This document shows, one piece after another, positions 27,801-38,981 of a DNA stretch of 64,000 nt (its first letter is position 1; each line of letters begins with the position of its first letter). Origin of the DNA: Emmonsiellopsis sp. PD_33 (taxonomy: Eukaryota; Ascomycota; Eurotiomycetes; Onygenales; Ajellomycetaceae); contig JANTQF010000014.1 of assembly GCA_032988165.1 (NCBI GenBank), forward strand, positions 124,001 through 188,000, in the 5' to 3' direction. The notes below the pieces were generated by a model that was not told where the DNA came from, made no database searches, and was given only the letters and a program-made list of their open reading frames with translations. The translations under genes and the position numbers were made by a program.

Positions 27801-29175
27801 ATTAAATTCTAACTAGCTATATATACATAATTTAATAGTAAATGAGATTACTTAGCAGCTCTCATACTTTTTCATACAGAGTTCAGAGAGTATAAATAAA
27901 ATATTCCTCTATAAGACTCTCTATAATTAATTGCATGCAGATGGGAAGATTATATTCTACATTACATTTTTTAGCATTACAGCTATTTTATTATCACATG
28001 GTAGAATTACTTACTCACATTTTCTAATACTAATTAAGTTAGATGCAGCCTTTATGTCTAGAGTGACAGCCTATAGCAAGCTAAGCTATCTCCTGAAGGA
28101 AGTTGACTTGATCATCTGAAATAAGGCCCCCATGCAAAATTACTACTACATGAAGATGGTTAATTACCTGCTTCAGAACCTACATTTAAATGACTAGCTA
28201 TTTAGGAGTATTTCTTTCATCTTTAGTGGTGATTTTATACAGACATTACCTGTTATCCTCTAGAGTAGCTATTCTTAGGTTGTTACAGTCTATCTGTAGT
28301 AGTCTCTCATTTGGTAGCAATTGAACATGCAACATCTGACTGTAAATATAAGGTTGCAGGGTGATGGCAATAATGCAATATTCATATAGTGATTAAAGTA
28401 AATATTATATAATTTAAACTGTATTAATTTTATAGAGCTTTTATTATATATCTACTGCATTGCAGACCTGAAAGACCTTTATAAGAGAGTATTTCCTACT
28501 ATTAACCTCTCTATAATTATATTTTACTCTGATTACTTTGAGAGCCATGCTATTCTAACCATACATAACAGTAATGTGCTGAAGATAAATCAAAAGATTA
28601 TAAATATAATGTTAGGAGACACCTAGATATTCTACATAGTAGATCTAGCTCATATAGATGATATTAATAGAAGTAGAGAGAAATACATCTAGAAGTATCT
28701 AGCTATAATTAACTACTCCACTCTACTATCATCTATAATGCAGCTTAAGATTGATATACCTATTATACTACTACAGAACCTCTGACCTTCTGAGGGCCTC
28801 TATAATGATATGTAAATGGTCATTAAATAGATGATAAATTACCTACTAAAGGTTAGAGTTATTTCTGAAATATATAAGAACTCTGTACATATACTGTTAC
28901 ATATTAATCTACATGCTAACTCTCATGAATGCCTCTTTAGTATGACCTATTATTAGTTTTCAATTTACTTATATTTCATTATAACTATTAATAAGTCTCA
29001 GGGGTAGTCTCTCTCTACTATTAGTGTAGATCTTATGAATTCAGTCTTCTCATACAGCTAGTTATATATTACTTTATTTTAGACTATAGATGTCAGCAGA
29101 CTTACAGTCCTACTTAATAAAAATAGGAGGGAAAAGATGATAAATGAGATGTATCTAGAAGTACTACATTTCCTT
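24840..29175 (+). mobile_element. Decayed Helitron (Rep-helicase relic)
   Basis: The plus-strand translation follows a Helitron Rep-helicase in order. A Helitron-like N segment (CNYNSTLAF, about 25,116-25,142) is followed by LYQQYLVNTYTNVDE (about 25,950-25,994) and a PALHTGSKHFM segment (about 26,115-26,150). LPHMHLL (about 26,409-26,430) matches the HUH motif, and YINKYIYK (26,834-26,857) matches the two-tyrosine YxxKYxxK motif. CLALSLLDDDN (about 27,379-27,411) marks the helicase junction. The helicase part shows KIFLYKTLYN, SGDFIQTLPVI (about 28,224-28,256) and TINKSQG (about 28,986-29,006). Stops interrupt nearly every segment, so it is inactive. The usual GGTGKT ATP-binding loop is degraded to a SINK-type sequence near 27,890. 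Helitron termini were not identified. Confidence 0.9.
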
Positions 29176-29299
29176 AATTAACTCTATTTCTTTAGTGTTT
29201 TCTAGCAGTTAGTAGTTATTATTTTCATCATTTATCTCATTTAGACCATTTTCAGGTGTTTAATTGGATTGTTTTGGACACATAAAGAATTACTCAATT

Positions 29300-32275
29300 A
29301 AACTAACTGCTAACTATTGAAGTTAAAATTAAAAAAAAGAAAAAAACAATCTACCTACCTGCCTGCCTACCTTGCCTGCAGCCTGTGCCACCTCCTATTC
29401 ATTCTTGAACTTCTTAAAGAGGGCAGAAATGGCCTTATTAGCTATTTATTAGCTGAAGCTAATCATTTACATCAGCTGAATAGCCTCATCACACTCCTTG
29501 TGCAGCTTAAATATCTCTATCTATAGATATATCATCTTTAGCTCTAGTTTCCTCTATAATTCTATCATATCATCAGCCTTGCCTGCTTCCAATACCTCTA
29601 CCTCTATAAATTATACTTATTTCAATAGTCTGCTACTCATATCACTTAGCTTCCTGCTTGCTGCCTATTTGCTGTTCATTTTTTTACTGCCTTTTATAAA
29701 TAGCTCAGTTAGAGCTGGCAGAGAGGGAATGAGGCTAACCATGTAAGTATAACTACTAATAATATAGTCTGTTACAGTTTGCATCAGAATTATACTAACA
29801 CCTGCTTATAGGGATTTTTTATTACTCACCTGGCTGCAGATTACAGCACTTACCCAATGAATTATAATGATAGTTGTAATAGGCCCCTTTAAAGTAGTCT
29901 TACACAGACATGCAACTAATAAACAGCCTGAACTCTCCCTCATAACTGCTACATATTAGGTTATTACAGGTCCTACATGACTACCTGATGATTATAGTAA
30001 GATTAACTGAATAGTCCTAGTTGAGCTCTATACCTTTATGTAGCTAGATTAATGCTATTTCTAGCAGCCCATATAGTTTCTTTATAATTCTATTACCCTG
30101 TATAGCCTATATGTCTGCCTCTTAGGCTATAGTCAGATCATCATTATCATCAGAGGGAGAATAGTTTGCTATCTATTATCAGCTATAGTTCTTCAATTCT
30201 GGGCTATTTTTATTCATTTTTTAGCCTCTATATAACTTACAGTCAGTCATTTCATCTGGCAGGATGTTAATAGTAGTAAACTGAAGTATGTAAGCATATT
30301 AATGTGATATCTATAGAACTACTATAGAGATGTTGCAGACTATAAGATGAGTGCCTAAGAGGTAATTTATAGCTATACTAAGCTGTAGTAACACTCTATG
30401 CAGCCATTTACCTACTTATTGAATTACTCTTTATTTTCTATATAAAGAGGTTTATTTATATATACAGATTATATATAGAGTGTAGACAAGGCCAAGTAAT
30501 TATGAGTTTAAAACTTAACTCAGACTTGAAATTACTTGTTTTAACTCATCTCAGAGAGGCCTATTATAACTTAGATATTCCTCATTTTAAAGGCTATAAA
30601 ACTCAGATATTTTGAATATTATCTGGGTAATTTCAAAGCTATAAAAAAGTATAGATTGAAGGCTTTTTGAAGCTTTTTAAGTAGTTACTCTATAGTAAAT
30701 ATATATAAAACTACTAATATTTTAATAAAATACACTAATAATATGATTTTTAATAGATTTTCTACTATTCTTATTATATTATAAGTCCATTTTGGGCTAT
30801 TTTTTCAAATTATCCGGAAAATATTCAAGTCTTTAGTCAAAATTACTCGATTTGAAGGTATATATATATAACTTGGACTTGACTTGCCTAGGGCTAGCCA
30901 GGCAAGTAACTCACCTTGATATATATATATATAACTCTAACTTGGCTTGAACACCCTTATATTAGACTCAACTCAGACTTATCTGCAGTTTAATCATATA
31001 GGCTGCTTGCAGCTATATCTGCAGGTCACATGACTCTATACAGATCACATGTGACTGTAGATTTAATAGCTGTAAAGGTCTAATAGATTAAACAGTATAT
31101 TTACCAAGTCTCTGGAGTCAGTAAAGTGAATGCTGAGAGGCTTGTAATAATGATAATATCTATATCTTTTTGTAGGTAAAGATTTAGAGACTTAAGAAAG
31201 AGAAGAAACTATAAGATTTACTATAGATTTTTCTTCTCATTAAAGTCTACATTTATTAAGAAATGACTTGATGATTTTAATAGTTTAGTAGATTTATTCT
31301 TTAAAGTTTTCTTCTAGTAGTATTATCATTAGTGTAGCTATAAAGCTGTAGGCCCACTCTAATTAATTAGGATTATTATAAATTAAAATAAAAAAATTAT
31401 ATTGAGTAGTATACTCAACAAAAGAAAAGGAAAAAGAGGAAAAAAACTCAGTATAATTATTTATATTAATACTACTATCTATTCATTCATTCATGATTTC
31501 CAATTATATACACTAATAAAGTAGAAAGAGTATATGTATATCAGGCAGCATCAAATAGGATAGTAGTAAACACAAGAATAGAATTGATATTAATGTTGAA
31601 GTGAGGAAGTATATTAGTAATTTATAGTATAAAATAACATAATAATAGAATGACAAGATAATATAAATGGAAATAAAAAATTTATCTCAAAGAAATATAT
31701 ATAGATTTGAGAAATCTATGAATGAACAGATGAAGTCTCACTATAAAAAAAAAATATCTATCTTTATAACTATACTTAATAGTAAAAGCCTTAGTAAAAA
31801 ATTGATCTGATCTAACAGCAGATCCCCATCATAGTAGTAGTAATAAAAATAATGGAGATAGTAGGAGTAGTAGAGGTAATAAGAGTAATAAAGATAATAG
31901 AAGTAAGTAGGAGTAGTAGGAAAAAAAGCAGTGCAAGTTAAAAGTAAATAAAGTAAATATATGAGACTTATATATTATTATTAAAGTTCTGAGAAGTTAT
32001 AACTATTATTTTAATATACTATTTGAGATTTATAATATATTTTATATAAACCTACTTTGAAAGATCTCTATTAACTTATTTTTTTTATAAGAGATTACTA
32101 ACTAGTATCTACCTAATATCATTAAGAAAGATAATAAGATAAAGTATAAAATTAAAGCTATTTTTAATTACTATTATTATAAATAAGGGTTCTAATATCT
32201 AATAAAGTAGCTTAGCTATAAAGTATCTTTATAGAAACTAACCTTTACTCTATAAGATACTATTATATTTATCTG
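29300..32275. other. AT-rich sequence, mostly unresolved
   Basis: No intact gene. At 29,317-29,746 two overlapping plus frames stay open; the minus strand there reads like a Lys/Glu-rich coiled coil ending KLHKECDEAIQLM, a possible transposon-protein tail. At 30,480-30,980 there are repeated aacttggacttgacttg and ccaagtaact motifs in both orientations with tatatata runs, and the only local CpGs (30,815 and 30,848). At 31,830-31,925 there is an imperfect purine triplet repeat (agtagtagtaataaaaat-like). Confidence 0.5.
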
Positions 32276-32277
32276 TT

Positions 32278-32632
32278 ATAAAGAGCTATATCTACCTAAT
32301 AAAACTCTACTTATACTATACTATATCTAATTGTCTGAATCCTCCTGCCTACCCTCTATATCTAAATAGGAAGAAATAATGTAAAAAGCTATACTTTTAT
32401 ATTCTATATTTATAGCTTGTCTAAACTTTATCTAATCTCTAACTACCCAATTGAATACCTCTAACCAGGTCTTTATATAAATATTTATTTGCTCTAACCT
32501 TACATAAATCTCTTCTCTTATATTATATATTCTTATGATTTATTTTCCTTTTTCTTTTCTTTCTCTAATGATTATAATTTTGATTTTAGTGTCTAGCTCA
32601 TATGATCTATTAATTGGAGTGTGCTTATTATA
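32278..32632 (+). mobile_element. LTR retrotransposon 3' end relic, copy 2 (LTR about 32,380-32,632)
   Basis: It aligns along its length with 17,855-18,200, with no large indel. Shared blocks include the upstream YKELYLPNKT-coding segment, the start tgtaaaaagctatactttt and the core tctctaatgattataattttga. The end is ttattata, where copy 1 has the expected ttaca. This copy has lost the TG...CA end and the G-run of the polypurine tract by transitions, so it is more heavily mutated than copy 1. Confidence 0.7.
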
Positions 32633-33049
32633 AGAAGCTAGTGAAGCTTATATATATTAAGATTTCAGCTTTACTTAAATACATCTTATATAAGCCTCTA
32701 TTATTATAACTTTTAAGCTTCTTAGACTTACTCCTTTAAAGGCTTTCTGATCTGATAGCTCTAAATCTTTACCTTATAAGTCTATAGTTTTCACATTTAT
32801 ATTTAATACTATACTAGGTTTAACCCTCTAATAAAAGCTTATAAGAGATATATTAAAATAAATAAGACAGGCAACTCAGACTCAGCAATTAAATGAGTTA
32901 CTAATAGTAGTAGTAATATCAGTGCCATTATATATGCCTCTAGGGAGTAATTAACAGACAAGTTAGGTATAAGTATGAAGATACACCAAAGACCTGTGCT
33001 GGGTGAAAAGGTGTGGCAAGGAGCACAGATCTTTTTAAGGTAAATGATG

Positions 33050-33358
33050 CTGAATCAAAAGATAGAGTTTAATGAACATTCCAGAGAGGTAAGGTAAATT
33101 AAAAATGAATTCAAAAGCCCATTGATTGGAGCGCTCTGGTCTCAGCCGAAATAAGCAACCGTCCGACGGAAAATGCTGTCCGAACAAAAAGGTTTGACAA
33201 GGGGATAACGCTGTTCTGTACGCTCCTAGCCACGGGGCTCCTGAGGACAAAATCAATAGTTATTCTGTAGTTGGGGGATTTCGTTGTGGCAGGCCAGTAA
33301 ATGAAGAAATAACTGTTTACCTCTCAGTGTGTGCTCGTCAGGTTTACAATGGCTCATA
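33050..33358. other. Isochore boundary and 3' flank of the GNAT gene
   Basis: The last CpG-free sequence runs to 33,131, the first CpG is at 33,132 (gagcgctc), and CpGs are frequent after that. No transposon end is recognisable at the junction. The acetyltransferase stop codon lies about 230 bp inside the normal-composition side. Confidence 0.8.
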
Positions 33359-33856
33359 TCAGAGCTTGCGTTCAAAACACAATGATATCTCCGAATTGGC
33401 ATAGTGACCATAATTTTGAATCGGCGTGTACCCTTCTCTTGTATAGAAGCGGATCGCATCAGTCAGAAGTGTTCCTGTTTCCAGCACAAGTTTAGACCAT
33501 CCACGACTGCGGGCTCGCTCCTCCAGCGCCCTGAGCACGGCCGATGCTATCCCGAACTTCCTGCCTCTAAACTGAGGTAGCACAAACATCCGCTTCACCT
33601 CGCCATCACCAGCGGGCGGGGACCCTGTATGCGGATCAATATTCAAGTCCCGTAGGGCTCCACAGGCCACAGGACTTCCATCCATGTAAGCAACGAGAAA
33701 GACTGTTATATCCGCTTTGGTGGGTGCAGGACCGGCTTCTGGGTCAGAGGCGTCGTTACTGTTGTATCGGGCAGCTATTTCGCTTCGTTGAGCTTGACGG
33801 AGCATTATGCCATCAGGATGGTCCCAGCCACGGTCTGAAATATGAATGGCGGCCAT
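33359..33856 (-). CDS. GNAT-family N-acetyltransferase
   Basis: A single-exon gene of 165 residues with an ATG at 33,856. GNAT enzymes transfer the acetyl group of acetyl-CoA to an amine. The acetyl-CoA binding motif A is visible as VKRMFVLPQFRGRKFGIA (residues about 87-104), with the RGRKFG loop that holds the pyrophosphate. The strand before it reads VACGALRDL, and the C-terminal motif B reads FYTREGYTPI. The length is typical for a stand-alone GNAT. The substrate cannot be told from sequence. It is the first gene after the AT-rich block and, despite lying next to RIP-like DNA, has normal CpG content and no premature stop. It may have escaped RIP leakage or be under selection. Confidence 0.85.
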   Translation of the reverse strand: MAAIHISDRGWDHPDGIMLRQAQRSEIAARYNSNDASDPEAGPAPTKADITVFLVAYMDGSPVACGALRDLNIDPHTGSPPAGDGEVKRMFVLPQFRGRKFGIASAVLRALEERARSRGWSKLVLETGTLLTDAIRFYTREGYTPIQNYGHYANSEISLCFERKL

Positions 33857-34435
33857 GACGGGAACTTTAGGGTAATGGTTATGGACTGACTAGCAGGTCC
33901 ACCCCGCGAGAGTTTGCGCCTAGGGGTCAAGAGGACGAGATGAGAGCGCGATTTCGAAGGCGAGAGGAGAGGTCTGATAAAACAGGAGAGGAGAAACGCC
34001 TGTGAGGGCTGATGCAACTCGAGGATTATTCGTAGCACACCAGCTAGGATTTAATTTCCTCGGATCTCCAAGGGTTCAAGTCGCACATATCGTCAGCCCG
34101 GTTGAAAGGGAATTTGAAAAGCGTGGAGGAATATTCTGCCGAGGCCACCACCATCCATCCGTGGGCGCTAGTTAACCTTTCTACAAATCTTCGACCTCAA
34201 CGTTGCAAGGATGGAAGTTTGCGTTTCATTGAGCTTGATATCAACCCAGGTTTATTCCCCGTGGTGATCCTGCCCTCGCTGGGTTTGAAATCCCATAGGA
34301 CCACTGCCAGTGGCCATCTAACATTGAGATCTAACTAACTAGTTACGTGTTAAGCTCGTTTCGCAAAACATAAATTCAGGGCATTTTGTGTGCAGTCGAT
34401 TCCAACTAGGAGGAACTCTAAGTTTCTATCTGCTC
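33857..34435. other. Intergenic, GNAT promoter and NLR 3' flank
   Basis: This holds the upstream region of the minus-strand GNAT and the 3' flank of the minus-strand NACHT gene. No supported gene; open frames here lack coding character. A T-arm-like string (ggttcaagtc) near 34,073 is not part of a foldable tRNA by eye. Confidence 0.6.
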
Positions 34436-37400
34436 CTAACTACTACCCTTGGTCTCTATGGGTTCTTCTCGTCTAAGCAATGCGATAACTTCCTTGTTTC
34501 CTCCGTCAGTTGCCGCCGTCAAAGCGCTTCGATATCTTCCTACTCCCTTTGCTTCTCCCTCAACCTCTACCCTGGCCCCATGCTCTAACAGTACCTGCGC
34601 ACATGTGGCCTGCCCTGTCCTTGCTGCTGCAGCCAATGCAGTGCCATATCTTCCACCAAGCCCATCAGCGTCCGCCCCCTCATCTAGCAAAAACTTCACA
34701 ATTTCAACATGACCGCCGCGCGCGGCTGCCTGAAGAGGGCACCCATATTCCCCGCCAGAAGCATTGACATCAGCGCCATGCTTGACGAGAAGCTTCACTA
34801 CGTCGATGTGGCCGTAACGAGCGGCGCCCTGGAGCGCCGTGCCGTAGTAGTACGCCCCAGTAAAGCTAATATCAGCGCCAGAAGAAAGAAGGACGGAAAC
34901 AATATCGGGCAGACCCGCTTCAGCGGCAGCCTGGATCGGTATGCCGTCCGTCCCGTTCTCGGCATTTACGTTGGCGCCTTTATCGCTGATGAGGCCACGC
35001 ACAGTTGCCATGTTGCCGTCCTTGACGGCACGTAACAATGCCTCGTCATGCGATATTTTTTCCGCCGATGGCTGCACATTGCAGTCCTGGAGTAGGCGCA
35101 CAGTGGCCTCGAAACGGTTGTCCATGGCTGCTTGGAGGGCTAATCCTATGCCGGTGAGAGCGGCACCGTGCTCAAGCAAGATATTGACGACCTTTTCATG
35201 ACCAGCACGAGTTGCGACTTGGAGTGCAGTGCCAAATATCGTATCTCTGTCGATGTCAGCGCCGTGTTTAAGGAGCAGTGAAACCGCTTTATCGTGGCCC
35301 CCGCGACAGGCCACATTGAGAGGGTTACAGTATCTTCCACCAGGTTTATTAACTTCCGCTCCCAAATCCAGCAGCATACCGACTGCCTGTGAGACTCCGG
35401 AGGCAGCAGCATAGTATATGCGGGGCGCAAGATCCTCGACAACCTTCCCATAGTCCGCCGACTTCCATGCATCCCTATCTGGGTCAGCGACTCGAATCAT
35501 ATTCAAAAAACCATTCCCTCTCTGGCCAAATATTTCAGAGCATAGCCGGTCCAGTTCTGCATTCCAGGATCCAGGATCTATGAGCGCAGCATGGTGGCCC
35601 CAATACCGCGCAGCATATTCGCCAAGAGGATATTCCAAAACTGTGTTTTCGTTATACAATAGATTCGCACTTGCATACAAATGATACGACAAACAAGTTT
35701 CGGCGATCAACAAATTAGCGCTGGGTCCAGATATGTGGAAACGCTTTGCTGGGCCTTCGGCAATCCGGGGAGAGGTTAAATACTCCTTGACGGAAGCATG
35801 AGCGAGTTTGATCTCGTTCTTTCCTTCGAAATGCCATTGCGGGGACGTTACAGTAGCCAAACCAGGCAGATACCGCAAAATTTGAGTTGGATTGAAAAGG
35901 CGATCTTCGAAATCGAACGGAGGGATATCGCGCGGGTTGATGACAATTGCTTCGGCGAGCTCTGCCACGGTCAGGGGTCGTACCGAGTAAGCAAGCCATT
36001 GGAGGGCCAGAAATGCCTGGTCGCGGTATTCGTCCTCGATGCTATTAAGCATCCGGTCATATGTGGCGTCAAGGGTTTTTGGGAGGCTTCTCAGCGCTTT
36101 TTTTATCTTGCTTGCTTGCGAGAGATTTTGGAGCAAGTCGAGTTGGCACGATACCCATCGGAACCTACGTCGGAGAGCCTTTGTTAGAGGCGCCAGTTGT
36201 TTGGAGGTCTAAATGTACAGTGGATACACACATTCCATCTACTTCTTGCCCCAGTGCTTCTTCGACTTCCTGTTTGATCTTTTTTGGCCAGGTCTTGAAT
36301 TTAGGGGACATGAGCTGCTTGCTGATATGCAACCGGATATCCTTGTCGTGCATGTCATCCTGTATCGAAACGGGTGTTTCCATTTTCTGTGCGACAATCT
36401 CAACCAAAACTTCATCAATGTCAACTTCCCTACGGCTCGTGGCAAGGAGGTGAAGTTCGTCTCGTCCCCAGTCATGAATTTCTCGCAGCAGTTCAAGCAA
36501 ACCCTCTCTTTCATTGTTCCTCGTCGGACATTCGTCCAAGGCATCAACCATAATATACACATCTTTAAATGGTTCGGAACAAACGGGCAGAACATCCTTC
36601 AGATCTTGCCAGGTTGGACTGTGTCCTCCGTCGCGGCATTTCTGGTACAGATATTCCAGGGCATGTGGAATATCTGGTCTTTGCTGGCACAGCTGGGTTA
36701 TCATAGACTTGACCATGCTCGTCGCAGTCTGTTTGCTGGAGTCGTTGAAGTCGAAAAAAAAGTATGCCAACGCCTTGCTTGGATCCGAATAGCATAAGGA
36801 CTCAATTTTATCAATAGCACTGGAGCAAAGAATCGATTTCCCGCAGCCAGCTACATATTGATAGGATGATTGTCAGCATTTCACATCACAGAAGGACATT
36901 TTGGTCATATTCTTACGCTTTCCATGCAGCCATAGTACTGAATTTGGAGCAGTCTTCCATTTCTCAAAACCTTTCCCATTGAGAAACCAGTCGCCGGTGC
37001 CATGGTCATGCTTTGAACGCGCAGCAACGTAGTTGATCGACGGATCACTAGCCGACAGCCAACTTATAATCGTCTTGCGCCGCGCCTGTGTTTGCGCGTC
37101 AGCAAACTCGTGCCTCAATTCAAAAACATTATCGTTCGTCGATAGTCCGATGGCCCTGTCGCAGTAAGTATTGGTTTAGACAATAAATGGGACGCGCAGT
37201 GCTCACGTATTCCCCACCGTTAAAGCCAACTCCAATGCTGACTTCTGCCTCTCAATAGCGTCCACCAGCTTTCCAACCTCTTTCTCCCGAAACGGCCACG
37301 ATAGGCGCCTAATACTTCCACCTTTGAAAGCAACCTCCAGCTTCTGTTTAAGTGCGGCCAATTCGGCATGGCAGGTGTGCAAGGGGCCACTCGATTTAGT

Positions 37401-37619
37401 TAATAGGTCAGACAATGCTAACGATGACCCTCCTGGACTTTCCAGAACATCCTGCAGCTGGAACAACACGTCCGATAGACTGGTCATCTCATCAATGACG
37501 CGCTGGACGTCTCGCCGGGCATCTTTGACGCCTACATAGAACGACTGGCATGCGGAGCCAATTCTGATCGTAAGCTCAAGAACTTGGAGGATGGCTGCGG
37601 CAGCACTGAGAGCCTCCAT
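34436..37619 (-). CDS. NACHT-ankyrin STAND protein (fungal NLR-like)
   Basis: I infer four exons, 37,619-37,207, 37,155-36,917, 36,850-36,232 and 36,164-34,436, with GT-AG introns of 51, 66 and 67 bp. They total 3,000 nt, or 999 residues, in frame. Residues 1-137 form a helical N-terminal domain like the HeLo-like/PigL-type N-terminal domains of fungal STAND proteins. A conserved pre-NACHT segment (WFL...LWLHG) precedes the NACHT NTPase, which has Walker A GKPGCGKS (about 216-223, spanning the second intron) and Walker B MVDALDEC (about 318-325). About ten ankyrin repeats occupy residues 670-990, several sharing a GGxYGxxLQAAxRxGH pattern. Such proteins act as intracellular sensors, often tied to heterokaryon incompatibility or programmed cell death. 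The ligand here is unknown. All key motifs are intact. A GNAT gene is divergent from its 5' end. Confidence 0.88.
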
Positions 37620-38205
37620 GGCTCACGATTTGTCTATGCTGACGGATAAATGGACTGAACCCTTTGTGAGCAGGAGCCGATCCGAGCGGGTTCACTGGCA
37701 GTGTTGACCTTTGCATAGACGTGAGTTGGTAGTAGTTGCTGGGAATGCAAATTCCTTTGGTCAAAAGGACGCCTATGGTTTTACGTGGGGTCATTCAGGC
37801 AGGACGCAGGCAACTCGATCAAACGATGGCCATGTCCTGCGATTGTTGACATGTTAACAGCGAATGACCCAGCCGCTGGCGCCAACTGCTCGCTGGGGGA
37901 GGGGGAGGCTGGGGCTGGACTGCAAGCTTAACCAGTCGTTAGTGTCAAAAGTCTCGGCTGTGACAAGAGGGGGGGCAGAGCCTCCAATGAGCCTCCGTTG
38001 CAAAAGTCCGAATGCTCACGAGCCACAGTACTCCGTATCTCACACTGAACGAAGTTCTCAGCCGTTGATGTCTGCTCTGTGAAGCGGGGAACGTCGTGGT
38101 CGGTGTCACGTGGGTCAATTTCGCAACCTTGAAATGGGGAGGATGATAAGGAGATGCAACACAGCCTTTTTATGCTCTATCTCACGTACATCCCGTTCCC
38201 CGACA
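37620..38205. promoter_or_regulatory. Bidirectional promoter region, NLR and GNAT 2
   Basis: A 586-bp gap separates the start codons of the minus-strand NACHT gene and the plus-strand GNAT. It must contain both promoters. No individual element is strong enough to name. Open frames here are not supported as genes. Confidence 0.55.
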
Positions 38206-38981
38206 ATGCCTCTTGTTCTTTCGGAAGCAATAGAATCCGATGCCGGCTATACTGCCGATATTCATCTGGCGGCTTTTGCTTCAAACCCGATGTTCCGCGC
38301 CCAATTCCCAACCCCTGCAGTACGCGCGGGACTGCGATCCTCGCTCGTCGAGAAAACCCTTGCCGACCTGAGCGACCCTAAATGCGTCATTCTTGTGGTG
38401 CGAGACGGAGACGAAATTATTAGCTTTGCGAAATGGACTCGTCCAATTCCCGAGTCAGAGACGTATCTCGAATCTCCCTGGCGATGGCCGGAAGGGACTA
38501 TGCTCTCAGTCTTAAATGAATGGAATGCACGGACAGAGTATGCTGTCCAACAAGCCCTTATGAGGATCCCATGCTACCGTAAGGAGAACCGTCGTTTCTC
38601 CTATATTTAGCTACGATTAACATCCCCTTCTCCGCTCTATCAACCCCTTGCAGGACCAGCTCTTGCTAATTCTATTCAGGGCTGAGTTTTATTGCGACAT
38701 CCCCTCAGCATGAACACCGTGGCGCTGCTACGATGTTGATTCGGTGGGCCCTTGAACGCAGCCGAAGTGAGGTTGTCCCCATTGCACTGGAGGGTACCTC
38801 TAATGCCGTCCCCTTGTACGAAAAGCTAGGCTTCGAACCCGTAGGGAAGATATCCATGGTGTTAGAAGTCACTGACGACGGTGACTCAGAGATTTATGAA
38901 GAAACATGTTTCGTTTTCCAGCCAGAGGACGCATTTTCGACAATCCTGAGTAGATCTTTAGGGCCCAGGACGTCAACCTAG
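38206..38981 (+). CDS. GNAT-family N-acetyltransferase (two exons)
   Basis: Exons 38,206-38,578 and 38,680-38,981 join across a 101-bp GT-AG intron to give 224 residues. The start MPLVLSEAIESD is chosen because the GNAT fold begins there; an upstream in-frame ATG at 38,110 adds sequence unlike the family. The N-terminal part holds the usual fungal WPEGTMLSVLNEW segment. The splice joins PCYR to LSFIATSPQHEHRGAATML, which is GNAT motif A with the RGAA acetyl-CoA loop, and motif B follows as AVPLYEKLGFEPVG. It is likely a cytosolic acetyltransferase of the group common in Eurotiomycetes, with unknown substrate. It is divergent from the NACHT-ankyrin gene. It is not a close copy of the GNAT at 33,359-33,856; the two share only the fold. 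Confidence 0.87.

Larger units (their letters stand above)
1..33100. other. AT-rich, CpG-depleted repeat block (RIP-like isochore)
   Basis: By eye I found only three CpG dinucleotides in this block, at 24,653, 30,815 and 30,848, whereas CpG is frequent from 33,132 onward. Open frames are short. Transposon coding remnants are riddled with TGA, TAG and TAA in places where the families normally have Arg, Gln or Trp, which fits C-to-T change on both strands. This is the known signature of repeat-induced point mutation or deamination of methylated CpG in Onygenales repeats. No intact gene is visible in the block. Confidence 0.9.

Noticed and set aside
17947..32632. One giant 14.7-kb LTR retrotransposon with the two LTR-like segments as its ends
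   Set aside because: Homology between the segments extends about 90 bp upstream of both LTRs, and a Helitron relic lies between them, so they are better read as two separate 3' ends.
1..33100. CRISPR-like array or rRNA genes
   Set aside because: The tandem repeats have no unique spacers of constant length between identical repeats, and no conserved rRNA segment is visible; the organism is a fungus.
34060..34090. tRNA-like T-arm string ggttcaagtc
   Set aside because: No matching acceptor stem, D-arm or A-box could be found around it, so a tRNA or tRNA relic is not supported.
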